Below, piece after piece: positions 10,239 through 19,137 of a stretch of 64,000 bases of DNA (its first letter is position 1; every line of letters begins with the position of its first letter). The position numbers and the translations under genes are program-made. This stretch comes from Mesorhizobium sp. dw_380 (GTDB lineage: Bacteria; Pseudomonadota; Alphaproteobacteria; Rhizobiales; Rhizobiaceae), in NCBI RefSeq assembly GCF_018588885.1, contig NZ_JAFFIW010000003.1:124001-188000 (forward strand), written 5' to 3'. A model generated the notes under the pieces. That model did not search any database and was not told the DNA's origin. It was given only the letters and a program-made list of their open reading frames with translations.

Positions 10239-11051
10239 TCAAGTCTTTTTTTGCCGGAAAACGGAATTCAGGAAGCCGCTGAGCACGCCGAGGAACAGCA
10301 GCGGCGGCAGCGACAGGAGCACGACCGAGGCGTTGAGGATGCCCCACGGCACGTTCATGCCTTGCTGGGAGAGTTCCGAGGCGACGATCGGCAAGGTCTT
10401 GGCATTCGAGCTCGACAGCATCAGCGCGATCAGGAATTCGTTCCAGACCAGCACGAAGCTGAAGGCGATCGCCCCTGCCAAGGAGCGGGCCGCCACAGGC
10501 AGCGCGATCCGCCAGAACACAGAATAGGCGCCGTAGCCGTCGACGAAGGCCGCTTCCTCGATCTCCTTCGGCACAGCCTGGAAGGCGGGGATGGCGAGCC
10601 ACATGATCACCGAGATGGTAAGCAGCGAATAGGTGATGATCAGCGCCGGCAGCGTGTCATAGAGGCCGACCTGCAGCCAGATCACCATCAGCGGGATGGC
10701 CACCGCCACCGGCGGCAGGAAGCGCAGCGACAGCACGAAGAACTGGATGTCGCCGGCCCAGCGGTTGGGATAGCGCGCCACCGCATAGGCCGCCGGCAGG
10801 CCAAGCACCACGCCGATCAACACGGCCGAGCCGCAAGCGACGACCGAGTTGCAGAGGCCGGTCATGACGCTGTCGCGGCCGAGGATATAGCTGATGTTGG
10901 CAAGTGTCGGCGTGAACACCAGGCGCGGGACGCGGGTGATGATGTCGACATTGTTCTTCAGCGAATTGAGCGCCGTCCACAGCAGCGGAAACACGGCCAG
11001 GAAGCCGGCAAACGCCAGGATAGTCTTGCCGATCAGGCGTCCCGGTTTCAT
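10239..11051 (-). CDS. Sugar/polyol ABC transporter permease, MalG type
   Basis: Inner-membrane permease of about 270 residues beginning MKPGRLIGKTILAF. The EAA loop (EEAAFVDGYGAYSVFWRIAL) lies near residue 164, followed by the last two membrane spans. Start ATG (11051-11049) overlaps the stop of the preceding permease as ATGA, so the two subunits are made together. The open frame continues far upstream of this ATG, but that extension runs through the other permease gene and is rejected. The substrate is presumably a polyol, from the adjoining dehydrogenase. Confidence 0.9.
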   Translation of the reverse strand: MKPGRLIGKTILAFAGFLAVFPLLWTALNSLKNNVDIITRVPRLVFTPTLANISYILGRDSVMTGLCNSVVACGSAVLIGVVLGLPAAYAVARYPNRWAGDIQFFVLSLRFLPPVAVAIPLMVIWLQVGLYDTLPALIITYSLLTISVIMWLAIPAFQAVPKEIEEAAFVDGYGAYSVFWRIALPVAARSLAGAIAFSFVLVWNEFLIALMLSSSNAKTLPIVASELSQQGMNVPWGILNASVVLLSLPPLLFLGVLSGFLNSVFRQKKT

Positions 11052-11914
11052 GCCTGCACCCGCTTCCACAGCATGGTGAAAGTGATGACGGTGGCGATCA
11101 TCATCAGCACGGCCATGGCCGACGCGTAGGAGACCTTGCCGGACTCGATGAAGCCTTGCGAGAAGGCGTACATGTCGAGCGTCTCGGTCGCGACGCCCGG
11201 ACCGCCGCGGGTCATCACATAGATCAGGTCGAAGGAGCGCAGCGATTCGATCATCTTGACGAACATCAGGCTGATCAGCGGCGCCTTCAGCATCGGCAAG
11301 GTCACGTAGGCGTGGATCTGCCAGCGCCTGGCATGGTCGAGCCGCGCCGCCTCGATCGGCTGCGGCGGCAGCGTCTCCAAAAGCTTCAAGACGATGACGG
11401 CGAAGAACAGGCCCCATTGCCAGACATCGACCGAAGCGACGGCGAACAATGCCGTCGCCGGCTTCGACAGCGGATCGAAGATCAGCCCGCCGGTGATGAG
11501 CCGGTAGGGGTAGGTGGCGATGCCGTAGAGCGGATGGTAGGCGAACTTCCAGACGAAGGCCGCCGAGACGCGCGGCAGCAGCACCGGGATGATGAACAGC
11601 AGGCAGTAGACATTGCGCTGGCGCGGCGACGCGACCTCGAACATCAGCACGCCGAGCCCGATCGCCACCACCATGGTCGCAACCACGGTGACGATCTCCC
11701 ATTTCACCGACACCCAGACAGCGTTGAGGAAGCGGCGGTCGAGAAACAGGTCGACGAAGTTCGACAGCCAGACCCAGGAATAATCAGGCGTGCTCAACTC
11801 GCGATTCTGCAGGGCGATGACAATGGCGTAGAGCGTCGGCACCATAGACAGCACCAGAAGGATGGCGATGGTCGGAACGACGAAGGTGACAGGGAGCGAC
11901 GTGCGTCGGGCCAT
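11048..11914 (-). CDS. Sugar/polyol ABC transporter permease, MalF type
   Basis: Inner-membrane permease of about 288 residues. It opens with a positively charged MARRTSLP and a first membrane span, and shows the docking-loop region (EAARLDHARRWQIHAYVTLP) near residue 195 and a RGGPG segment near 241. I use the ATG at 11914, since AGGA then lies about 9 nt upstream; an in-frame ATG at 11920 has it only 3 nt away. It forms a heterodimer with the overlapping downstream permease. Confidence 0.9.
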   Translation of the reverse strand: MARRTSLPVTFVVPTIAILLVLSMVPTLYAIVIALQNRELSTPDYSWVWLSNFVDLFLDRRFLNAVWVSVKWEIVTVVATMVVAIGLGVLMFEVASPRQRNVYCLLFIIPVLLPRVSAAFVWKFAYHPLYGIATYPYRLITGGLIFDPLSKPATALFAVASVDVWQWGLFFAVIVLKLLETLPPQPIEAARLDHARRWQIHAYVTLPMLKAPLISLMFVKMIESLRSFDLIYVMTRGGPGVATETLDMYAFSQGFIESGKVSYASAMAVLMMIATVITFTMLWKRVQA

Positions 11915-12047
11915 TGGCATCTATCCTCGCTTGCGTCTCGATCGTGTCGGCATGATCTCTCCCTTGGGAGCAAACGTTCCCGCGGCGCGCAGGTCCCGGC
12001 ATTGCAGGCAATGCCGCGGACCGCGCGCCACGGGCGGGAGGATGGCT

Positions 12048-13322
12048 CTATTTCTTCTTCACCAGCTCGTTGGCGTAGGCCTCGAGCTCGTTGAGGCCGC
12101 CCTTGACGTCGGTGCGGGTGCCGGTGACCAGTTCCTCGAGGATGATGCCCCAGCGGTCGCCGAGATCCGGCCAGCGTGGGTCCTGCCAGAAATTGACCGC
12201 CGTGACCTTGCCCGTCGCGGCGAGCGCCTGACCGAGATCGGCGCCGTAGATGTCGGCGAATTCCTTGCTGGACAGGATGCTGGTGCGGTTCAGTTCGCCG
12301 AACTGATGGGCGTCGAGCCGGCGCTTCTCGTTTTCCTTCGAGGTTGCCCAGGCGATGAACAGGCCGGCGCATTTCTTCGAGGCGTCGTCCGCATTGGCCT
12401 TCGCCGCGATGGCGAGACCATGGCCGTAACCGCCGCCGGGCAGCGGCGAGGGCGGCGGCAGGAAGCCGATCTTGCCGACCACTTGCGACGTCTTCGGGTC
12501 GACCGACATCCCCGACAGCGGCGTCGATTCGACCAGGATCGCCACCTGGCCCGACAGGAAGGCGCCGGTCGATTCATCCCAGCTGCCGGTCTGCGTACCG
12601 GGCGCCGAATCCTTGAACAGCTTCAGATAGGCCTCGGTCGCCTTGACGGCGGCGTCCGAATTGAAGGCAGGCTTGTCGCCGTCGAACCACTGGCCGCCAT
12701 AGGCCTTGAAGAACGGCATCCAGCGCCAGACATTGGCGCCCGAACCGCGTGCGCCGCGCAGCGCGATGCCGTACATGCCCTTGTCCGGATTGGTGAGCTT
12801 CGGCACGTCGGCGATCAGCTCGTCCAGGGTCTTGGGCGGCTGGATGCCGGCGGCCTCAAGCACGTCCTTGCGGTAGACCATCAGGTCGCCGCCGCCGGTC
12901 AGCGGCGCGAACCAGACCTTGCCGTCATAGGTCGCGACCTTCTGGCGGCCTGGATCGAAGTCGGCGTAATCATAGTCGGCCGGATAATAATCGGTCAGCG
13001 GCACGATCCATTTCGACGATGCAAAGAGCGCGACGTTGGCTTCGTCGACATAGTAGACGTTGTAGTTGCCGACGGTAGACGCATCGGCGCGTGATTTCGC
13101 CCGGCGGTCGTTCTCGTTCAAATAGTCGATCTGGAAGCCGGCGCCGGCGAGCTTCTCGAACTCCGCCTTGGAGTCCTCCAGAAGCGTCAGGCCGTCGCGC
13201 GGCTGCGCCAGCACCTTGACCGGGGCCGAGCAGACCGGCGCCTGCGCCAGCGCAATGGTTGATACAGTAGCGGAAAGCACGAAAGCTGCGCCCAAGCCCG
13301 CAGCGAGCCGAATTGGTTTCAT
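12048..13322 (-). CDS. Sugar/polyol ABC transporter substrate-binding protein
   Basis: Secreted family 1 solute-binding protein of 424 residues. A signal peptide is evident: MKPIR, a hydrophobic core to about residue 20, then ALAQA before the mature chain. Typical features follow, including YPADYDYADFDPG, an LTGGGDLMVYRKD hinge region near residue 145 and WDESTGAFLSGQ near 265. It is the first gene of the minus-strand operon after the regulator. The ligand is likely a polyol, because a xylitol-type dehydrogenase is encoded in the same operon. Confidence 0.9.
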   Translation of the reverse strand: MKPIRLAAGLGAAFVLSATVSTIALAQAPVCSAPVKVLAQPRDGLTLLEDSKAEFEKLAGAGFQIDYLNENDRRAKSRADASTVGNYNVYYVDEANVALFASSKWIVPLTDYYPADYDYADFDPGRQKVATYDGKVWFAPLTGGGDLMVYRKDVLEAAGIQPPKTLDELIADVPKLTNPDKGMYGIALRGARGSGANVWRWMPFFKAYGGQWFDGDKPAFNSDAAVKATEAYLKLFKDSAPGTQTGSWDESTGAFLSGQVAILVESTPLSGMSVDPKTSQVVGKIGFLPPPSPLPGGGYGHGLAIAAKANADDASKKCAGLFIAWATSKENEKRRLDAHQFGELNRTSILSSKEFADIYGADLGQALAATGKVTAVNFWQDPRWPDLGDRWGIILEELVTGTRTDVKGGLNELEAYANELVKKK

Positions 13323-13501
13323 TGATTTTCTCCTCCAGGAACACTCGCGGGAAGCGCAAGTCCTCGGGTCATGCGATCCTCACCATCGCCCGAGCGACAT
13401 GCCACCCGTCGCCAAAATGCGGAGTTCAATCACGCCAAGCTAGAAGCCTCGTTGCAGTAAACCTGTACTTTTATGCATTGTGCAGCGCAAAATACGGTGC
13501 C

Positions 13502-13522
13502 GTGTGACGAAGTCTGTCACAC
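13502..13522. promoter_or_regulatory. Inverted repeat upstream of the second polyol operon
   Basis: Perfect arms GTGTGAC and GTCACAC separated by 7 nt. The site lies 180 bp upstream of the binding-protein start and 40 bp after the regulator gene. It is a plausible operator for the adjacent AraC regulator or another dimeric regulator. The 9-nt distance between the TGTGA and TCACA cores is wider than in a standard CRP site. Confidence 0.5.
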
Positions 13523-13562
13523 GAGTATCGATCGCGTCTAAACCGTTGATTTTAGAGGGTGC

Positions 13563-14480
13563 TTATGCGCGCATCGCCAGCCGCTGCCGCGACAGCTTGC
13601 GATAGGAAGACGGCGTCATCTTGTGCTTGCGCAGGAAGGCGCGGTTGAAGTTCGAGATGTTCATGTAGCCGACCTGGAAACAGATGTCGGTGATCGCAAT
13701 GTCAGTGTCGGCCAGCAGCTTGCAGGCCTGCCAGAGTCTGAGCTTGGCGAGGTGGTCGCTGAAGGAGTTGCCGGTGTTCTTCTGGAAGAAGCGCGAGAAC
13801 GTGCTCTCGGTCATCCCGGCGAGTTCGGCCACATCAGGCAGTTTCAGATCCTCGGCGAAATGCTGGAACAGATAAGTCAGCGTGCGCTGGATGATGTCGA
13901 GCGAGGCAGCGTCGAGAACCGGCGAGAAATCCGGCGACGACAGCAGCTCATATTCATCGGTCCTGGCCAAGAGGTCGACCAGTTCGAGGAACAGGCAGAG
14001 GCGGGCGAGACCATGCACCGTTCCCATCCGCTCCATCAGCTCGGCGCCTTCCAGCGCGGTGCGGCCATGAAAGACCATGCCGCGCAGAGACCGTTCCAGG
14101 AACGGCTCCAGTTCGCGCAGCTCCGGCAGCAGGCCCGCCGAGCCGCGCAGCCTCTGCGCATCGAACTGCAGCACGATATCGCGGCCTTCGATCAACTCGC
14201 CCGGCTGCACCGCCGTCACCCAGTCATGCGGCAGGCCGCCACCGACAATGGTCAGGTAGCCCGGCCCGAACTCGCCGATGTGATCACCCACCAGGACCAC
14301 GCCGGAAGATTTGCGCAGCAGATGGATTTCGTACTCCGGATGAAAATTCCAGACATTGCGCTCCCAAGGATAGTCATCCAGCCGCCACAGGAAACTGTCG
14401 CTCGCCTCGGTGACGATATGTTCGAAGGCCGGCGCCGTGCGCAGCGTTGCAACGGGGTTCCTGCTGCGCTTGAACTGCAT
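13563..14480 (-). CDS. AraC-family transcriptional regulator
   Basis: About 305 residues: an N-terminal cupin-like sensor region, including YEIHLLRKSSG and a hydrophobic GPGYLTIVGGGLPHDW, then a C-terminal pair of helix-turn-helix motifs. The second half contains LPDVAELAGMTESTFSRFF and ICFQVGYMNISNFNRAF, the AraC signature. I start at 14480 (MQFKRSRNP), because AGGAGG precedes it at close spacing. It is encoded directly upstream of the polyol operon on the same strand and presumably activates it in response to the imported sugar alcohol. Confidence 0.88.
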   Translation of the reverse strand: MQFKRSRNPVATLRTAPAFEHIVTEASDSFLWRLDDYPWERNVWNFHPEYEIHLLRKSSGVVLVGDHIGEFGPGYLTIVGGGLPHDWVTAVQPGELIEGRDIVLQFDAQRLRGSAGLLPELRELEPFLERSLRGMVFHGRTALEGAELMERMGTVHGLARLCLFLELVDLLARTDEYELLSSPDFSPVLDAASLDIIQRTLTYLFQHFAEDLKLPDVAELAGMTESTFSRFFQKNTGNSFSDHLAKLRLWQACKLLADTDIAITDICFQVGYMNISNFNRAFLRKHKMTPSSYRKLSRQRLAMRA

Positions 14481-14757
14481 CCTGCCTCCTGGTTTCTCGT
14501 GGCACCTCACCCGTCCCTGCAATCCGTAGCAGCCCCTGGCCCGCATGTGAAATAGCCCTCGCTTCGCACTAGTTTGCGTGCCTTCGGCACTCAGGACCAT
14601 CTTCTGGCTCAATCTGTTCCCGCCCCTCCTCCCTTGCCTTCATGTCGCGTTTCGTACAAAAGCTGGCGCAAACGCCGCGAAACCGAAGGTTTTGCCGTTT
14701 TGAAAATGCGGCTTCCGGCTTTGATACCGACGTGCCGTATCTGGAAAGAGCGGAACA

Positions 14758-16161
14758 ATGTCTGCGATCGAAGCCGGCGCTCGCGCGCCGGAAAATCTTT
14801 GGCGTCAGGAAATCAGGGCGACGCTGGCGCTGGCCTGGCCGATGGTGCTGACCAATCTCGGCCAGACGGCGATGACGGCGACCGACGTCATGATGATGGG
14901 TCGTCTCGGCCCGGACACGCTGGCCAGCGGCGCGCTTGGCGCCAACCTCTATTTCATGCCGCTGATCTTCGGGCTCGGCCTGATGCTGGCGACCTCGCCG
15001 ATGATCGCGACCGAGCTCGGCCGTCGCCGCCATTCGGTGCGCGATTTGCGTCGCACCGTGCGCCAGGGCCTGTGGCTGGCGATCCTGATCTCGATCCCGA
15101 TCTGGCTCGTGCTTTGGCATGGCGAGGCGATTCTCTTGGCCATGGGCCAGGAGCCGGCCCTGGCGCATCAAGCAGGCATTTATCTGCGCTGGCTGGAATG
15201 GGCGGTGCTGCCGTTCTACGGCTATATCGTGCTGCGCTCGTTCATCTCGGCGCTGGAGCGGCCGGGCTGGGCGCTGGTCATCGTCTTCGTCGCCGTTGCC
15301 TGCAACGCGCTGTTCAACTGGGTGTTCATGTTCGGCAATCTCGGCGTGCCTGCAATGGGCATCGCAGGCTCGGGCCTTGCGACCTCGCTGTCCTCAACGC
15401 TGATGTTGATCGGCATGGCTGCGGTGGTGATGCTGGAGAAGAAGTTCCGGCGCTATCGCCTGTTCGGGCGATTCTGGCGATCCGACTGGCCGCGCTTCAA
15501 GGGCCTGTTGCGGCTCGGCCTGCCGATCGCCGGTATTCTCGCTTTCGAGGTGACCATCTTCAACGCGGCGGCACTGCTGATGGGCCTGATCGACGCGGAT
15601 TCGCTGGCCGCGCACGCCATCGCCATCCAGATCGCCTCGATCTCCTTCATGGTGCCGCTGGGCCTCAACCAGGCGGTGACGGTGCGCGTCGGGCTTGCGC
15701 ATGGCGCCGGCAATCCGGAAGGCGTTTCGCGCGCCGGCTGGACCGCCTTTGTCATCGGCGTCTCGTTCATGGCGCTGATGGGGCTGGTGATGATCCTTTG
15801 GCCACATCTCCTGATCAGCGCCTTCATCGACCTCACCAACCCGGCCAATGCCAGGGTGATCGCGCTTGCCGTGTCGTTCCTGGTGTTTGCAGCACTGTTC
15901 CAGATATTCGACGGCGCGCAAGCGGTTGCCGCCGGCATGCTGCGCGGCCTGCACGACACCAAGGTGCCGATGATCTATGCAGCGATCGGCTATTGGGGCG
16001 TCGGCCTGCCGCTCGGCGTGCTGCTCGCCTTCCATTTCGGCTTCCACGGCGTCGGCATCTGGATCGGCCTGTCGTCTGGACTGGCCGTGGTGGCGGCCCT
16101 GCTTCTGACGCGCTGGCTGCGGCGCGACAGGATCGCACCGCCGCTGGTGTTAGGGCATTGA
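14758..16161 (+). CDS. MATE-family efflux transporter (NorM-like)
   Basis: Multidrug and toxin extrusion protein of 467 residues with about twelve hydrophobic spans in two similar halves. The first-half motif GQTAMTATDVMMMGRLG (residues 36-52) and the later DGAQAVAAGMLRGLHDTKVP are typical of NorM-type members. These proteins export cationic compounds using a Na+ or H+ gradient. It is divergent from the AraC regulator across a 277-bp gap without other genes. Its substrate cannot be told from sequence, and it appears monocistronic. Confidence 0.88.
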   Translation: MSAIEAGARAPENLWRQEIRATLALAWPMVLTNLGQTAMTATDVMMMGRLGPDTLASGALGANLYFMPLIFGLGLMLATSPMIATELGRRRHSVRDLRRTVRQGLWLAILISIPIWLVLWHGEAILLAMGQEPALAHQAGIYLRWLEWAVLPFYGYIVLRSFISALERPGWALVIVFVAVACNALFNWVFMFGNLGVPAMGIAGSGLATSLSSTLMLIGMAAVVMLEKKFRRYRLFGRFWRSDWPRFKGLLRLGLPIAGILAFEVTIFNAAALLMGLIDADSLAAHAIAIQIASISFMVPLGLNQAVTVRVGLAHGAGNPEGVSRAGWTAFVIGVSFMALMGLVMILWPHLLISAFIDLTNPANARVIALAVSFLVFAALFQIFDGAQAVAAGMLRGLHDTKVPMIYAAIGYWGVGLPLGVLLAFHFGFHGVGIWIGLSSGLAVVAALLLTRWLRRDRIAPPLVLGH

Positions 16162-16224
16162 CAGACCGTTGCCGGTTGCCCGCCACCGAACTTTCAGCCG
16201 TGATTCATTCCGTTGAGGCCGGAA

Positions 16225-16659
16225 CTACGCCGCCTGAACGATCTCGACCAGTTCAACGTCGAACACCAGGTCCTTTCCGGCCAACGGATGATTGCCGTCG
16301 AGCTTGACGCTGGCGTCGTTCACGCCGACGACCGTTACCGGCATGGGGCGCCCCTCGCGGGTTCTGACCTGCAATCGAGTACCGATATCGACGTTGATGT
16401 TATCCGGCACGCGGGCGCGGTCGATGGTCATGACCGCTTCGGGGCGGTGGGGGCCATAGGCGGCTTCGGCGGGAACGGTGACGGTGCTTTTCGCGCCGAC
16501 CTCCATGCCCTCGACATGGGTTTCAAGACCGGGAATCACCTGCCCTTCACCCAGCGTGAATTGCAACGGTTCGCCGCCGGAAGCATCGAATTGAGTGCCG
16601 TCGGCCAGACGTCCAGTATAATTGATGCGCACGGTGTCGCCATTCTTGGCCTGTGTCAT
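16225..16659 (-). CDS. FKBP-type peptidyl-prolyl isomerase, SlyD/FkpB-like
   Basis: Cytosolic proline isomerase of about 144 residues. The FKBP fold opens with VRINYTGRLADGTQFDASGG, and an inserted flap region follows GLETHVEGMEVGAKSTV. It ends without the histidine-rich metal tail of E. coli SlyD. Of several in-frame starts I favour 16659 (MTQAKNGD), which has AAGGA 9 nt upstream; the ATG at 16668 has that site immediately next to it. The 282 bp between this start and the permease gene at 16942 show no gene. Confidence 0.85.
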   Translation of the reverse strand: MTQAKNGDTVRINYTGRLADGTQFDASGGEPLQFTLGEGQVIPGLETHVEGMEVGAKSTVTVPAEAAYGPHRPEAVMTIDRARVPDNINVDIGTRLQVRTREGRPMPVTVVGVNDASVKLDGNHPLAGKDLVFDVELVEIVQAA

Positions 16660-16941
16660 GGCAGTCATCCTTTTGGGAGCTTTTGAGGGGACCGGCCAGA
16701 GGTCACGGTCCCGTTTTCGATCATCCATGCACTAAGGTGCACGGCGCGAAACTCTAAAACTAGGTGCTCGGCTGGAGATGTAAAGCGCTGGAGCTGCCAA
16801 CCGGCTTCCCCATGTGCCGCCTTCATTCGCGTGCGGCCTGCGCGATGATGCCCGCCGCCGGCCTTCAGCGCAGGTCAAGCCATCACCGAAATCACTCAAT
16901 GTAGTCGCCGTCGATGCCGGTCAACACAACGTGCTCGTGGC

Positions 16942-17589
16942 TCAGCGCATCGGCACCCGCTTCTCCAGACGCCGCGCATATTGCGTCAGGGGAAAGCACA
17001 TGGCGAAGAAGATCAGCGCCACCAGCCCGTATACCTTGAACGGTTCGAAGGTCGCATTGTTGATGGCGTTGGAGGTCCGCACCAGCTCCTCGAAGCCGAT
17101 GATCGAGGTCAGCGCGGTCGATTTGATGAGCTGTACCAGGAAGCCGACCGTCGGCGCGCGGGTGATCGAGAACGCCTGCGGCAGGATGATCAGCCTGAGT
17201 TCCTGCAGATAGTGCAGGCCGAGGCTGGCGCCGGCGTCCCATTGGCCCAACGGCAGCGCGGCGACGCCGGAGCGCCAGATCTCGGCGAGATAGGCGCTGG
17301 CGAAGAAGGTCAGGCCGAGCACGGCCGCCGTCCATGGCTCAATGCGCAGGCCGAGCATCGGCAGGCCGAAGAACATCAGGAAGAGCTGCATCAGGAGCGG
17401 CGTTCCCTGGAACAGCGCGATGTAGCCTGACGCGAGGCGCCGGCTCCATGTGTTCTTCGATATCCTCAGGAACAGCACCGCCATTCCAACCGCCGCGCCG
17501 CCGACAAAGGCGGCCAGTGACAACAGCACCGTCCAGCGCGTGGCCAGCAGGAGATTGCGCACGATGTCCCAGAGGGTGAACTCGATCAT
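16942..17589 (-). CDS. Polar amino-acid ABC transporter permease, HisM/GlnP type
   Basis: Inner-membrane permease of 215 residues with about five hydrophobic spans. It has the family signature for histidine/glutamine-type permeases: YIALFQGTPLLMQLFLMFFG near residue 51, then SAYLAEIWRSGV and LPQAFSITRAP, the ATPase-docking loop. It overlaps the upstream permease gene by 4 bp (ATGA). No ATPase gene follows: the 3' flank to the FKBP gene is non-coding, so the importer must borrow an ATPase or use one encoded elsewhere. Confidence 0.9.
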   Translation of the reverse strand: MIEFTLWDIVRNLLLATRWTVLLSLAAFVGGAAVGMAVLFLRISKNTWSRRLASGYIALFQGTPLLMQLFLMFFGLPMLGLRIEPWTAAVLGLTFFASAYLAEIWRSGVAALPLGQWDAGASLGLHYLQELRLIILPQAFSITRAPTVGFLVQLIKSTALTSIIGFEELVRTSNAINNATFEPFKVYGLVALIFFAMCFPLTQYARRLEKRVPMR

Positions 17590-18242
17590 GACACGCCAGC
17601 CCCGAGCGCGCGGCGCCCTCCTGCGACCAGGAGCCTTCGCAAGGCCATCGACATCAAGAGGTAGACCAGCGTGACGACGAAATACGTCTCGAAAGAACGA
17701 AAGGTGCGCGCCTGCAGCATGTCGGCCTCATAGGTCAATTCGCGCACCGCGATCTGCGAAACCACAGCCGATTCCAGCATCATGATGACGATCTGGCTGG
17801 TCAGCGCCGGATAAATGATCTTGAGCGCCTGCGGCAGCACGATCTTGACGAAAACCTGGCGGAGCCGCAGCCCAAGCGCCAGGGCTGCTTCCGTCTGCCC
17901 GTGCGGCACCGCGTCGAGCCCGGCGCCGACGATCTCGATCGTGTAGGCCGCCATGTTGAGCGTCATCGCCAGCATGGCGGCCAGGATGGGATCGAGCCTG
18001 ATCCCGAGGCTGGGCAGGCCGAAGAAGATGAAGAACAGCTGCACCAGGAACGGTGTGTTGCGCATCACCTCGACATACCAGGCGATGGCCCGGCGAAGCA
18101 GTACGGGGCCGTTCCGCCGTCCCGCGGCACCGAGGATGCTGAGCAGCGTTCCCGCCAGCGTGGTCACGGCGATCAGCAGGATCGTCGTGGCCGCGCCGTG
18201 GGCGATATCGCCCACGGCACCTGGAAGCCAGCCGAAGGCCAC
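17586..18242 (-). CDS. Polar amino-acid ABC transporter permease, HisQ type
   Basis: Partner permease of 218 residues. Key segments are WYVEVMRNTPFLVQLFFIFFG near residue 54, AAYTIEIVGAGLDAVP near 97 and KIVLPQALKIIYPAL near 133, the loop that contacts the ATPase. It starts 6 bp after the binding-protein stop and overlaps the next permease, so translation is probably coupled. The two permeases form the membrane channel of one importer with the binding protein at 18249. Confidence 0.9.
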   Translation of the reverse strand: MAFGWLPGAVGDIAHGAATTILLIAVTTLAGTLLSILGAAGRRNGPVLLRRAIAWYVEVMRNTPFLVQLFFIFFGLPSLGIRLDPILAAMLAMTLNMAAYTIEIVGAGLDAVPHGQTEAALALGLRLRQVFVKIVLPQALKIIYPALTSQIVIMMLESAVVSQIAVRELTYEADMLQARTFRSFETYFVVTLVYLLMSMALRRLLVAGGRRALGAGVS

Positions 18243-18248
18243 GGAAAC

Positions 18249-19058
18249 TCAATCCTTGAGGTTGTCGGGGTTGAGCGGCGTCTTCAGCCAGGCTTTCGAG
18301 CTTTCGTCCAGCTTGCCGTCGGCCAGCATCTTGGCGACGGCGTCGTTGACCGCCTTCTTCAGGGCGTCCTCATTCTTGTTGAGACCGATATGCGAGGGCG
18401 AGGTCAGGAGCTGGAACTTCTGCTCCGGCTTCAGCGCTTCCTGCTTGGCCAAAACCTGCGCGCCGACATCGTTGCCGACGACCATCAGCTGGGTCTGGCC
18501 CGAGATGAACGCCTGGATCACCGAATTGTAGTTGTCGAAGCGCTTGATATCGGCCGAGGCTGGTGCGACCGCAGTGAGCGACGTGTCCTCGAGCGTGCCG
18601 CGATTGACGGCGATCGACTTGTCGGCAAGGTCTTCCTTGCCCTTCACCGTCATCGCGGCCGGACCGATCACCGCGATGTAATAGGGGGCGTAGGCGGCGG
18701 CGAAGTCGATTACCTGCTCACGCTCCTTCGAGTAGCCGACGCTCATCAGGATATCGACGCGGTGGTCGTTCAAATAGGGGATGCGGTTCTGGCCGGTGAC
18801 GGCCACCGGATTGAGCTTCACCTTGAGCGTGTCGGCGATGTACTGGGCGACGTCCATGTCGTAGCCCTTGAGGCTCATATCGGCGCTGGCCGAGGAGAAG
18901 GGCGGGAAGTCGGCGAAGACGCCGACATTGATGGTGCCGGCCTTGGTAATATCAGCCAGCGCATCGGCGTTGGCGGCGTGTGTGGCGATACCGAGGCCGG
19001 TGGCGCCGAGTACCAGGACGGCGGCGATGGATGATTTCAGTGTCGAGTGGATTGTCAT
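18249..19058 (-). CDS. Amino-acid ABC transporter substrate-binding protein (family 3)
   Basis: Periplasmic binding protein of about 269 residues. A signal peptide runs from MTIHSTLKS through a hydrophobic core to about residue 31 (HAANADA). The mature start GTINVGVFADFPPFSS, then SLKGYDMDVAQYIAD, LMSVGYSKERE and AVNRGTLED, are hallmarks of the family 3 ligand site; the aspartate of GYDMDVA would bind the amino group. I start at 19058 (AGGGG 7 nt upstream). Its place 79 bp after the ureohydrolase gene suggests import of a basic or guanidino compound. Confidence 0.87.
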   Translation of the reverse strand: MTIHSTLKSSIAAVLVLGATGLGIATHAANADALADITKAGTINVGVFADFPPFSSASADMSLKGYDMDVAQYIADTLKVKLNPVAVTGQNRIPYLNDHRVDILMSVGYSKEREQVIDFAAAYAPYYIAVIGPAAMTVKGKEDLADKSIAVNRGTLEDTSLTAVAPASADIKRFDNYNSVIQAFISGQTQLMVVGNDVGAQVLAKQEALKPEQKFQLLTSPSHIGLNKNEDALKKAVNDAVAKMLADGKLDESSKAWLKTPLNPDNLKD

Positions 19059-19137
19059 TGTTATTCCCCTTCTGGAAGCTTTGATTGTTTCCGGTCGGCC
19101 GCCGGCTCCAGCGCGGCGGCCGCCTTGGCTTTGATCG

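Noticed and set aside
13502..13522. CRP site
   Set aside because: The TGTGA and TCACA cores are 9 nt apart rather than 6, so it is kept only as an unassigned inverted repeat.
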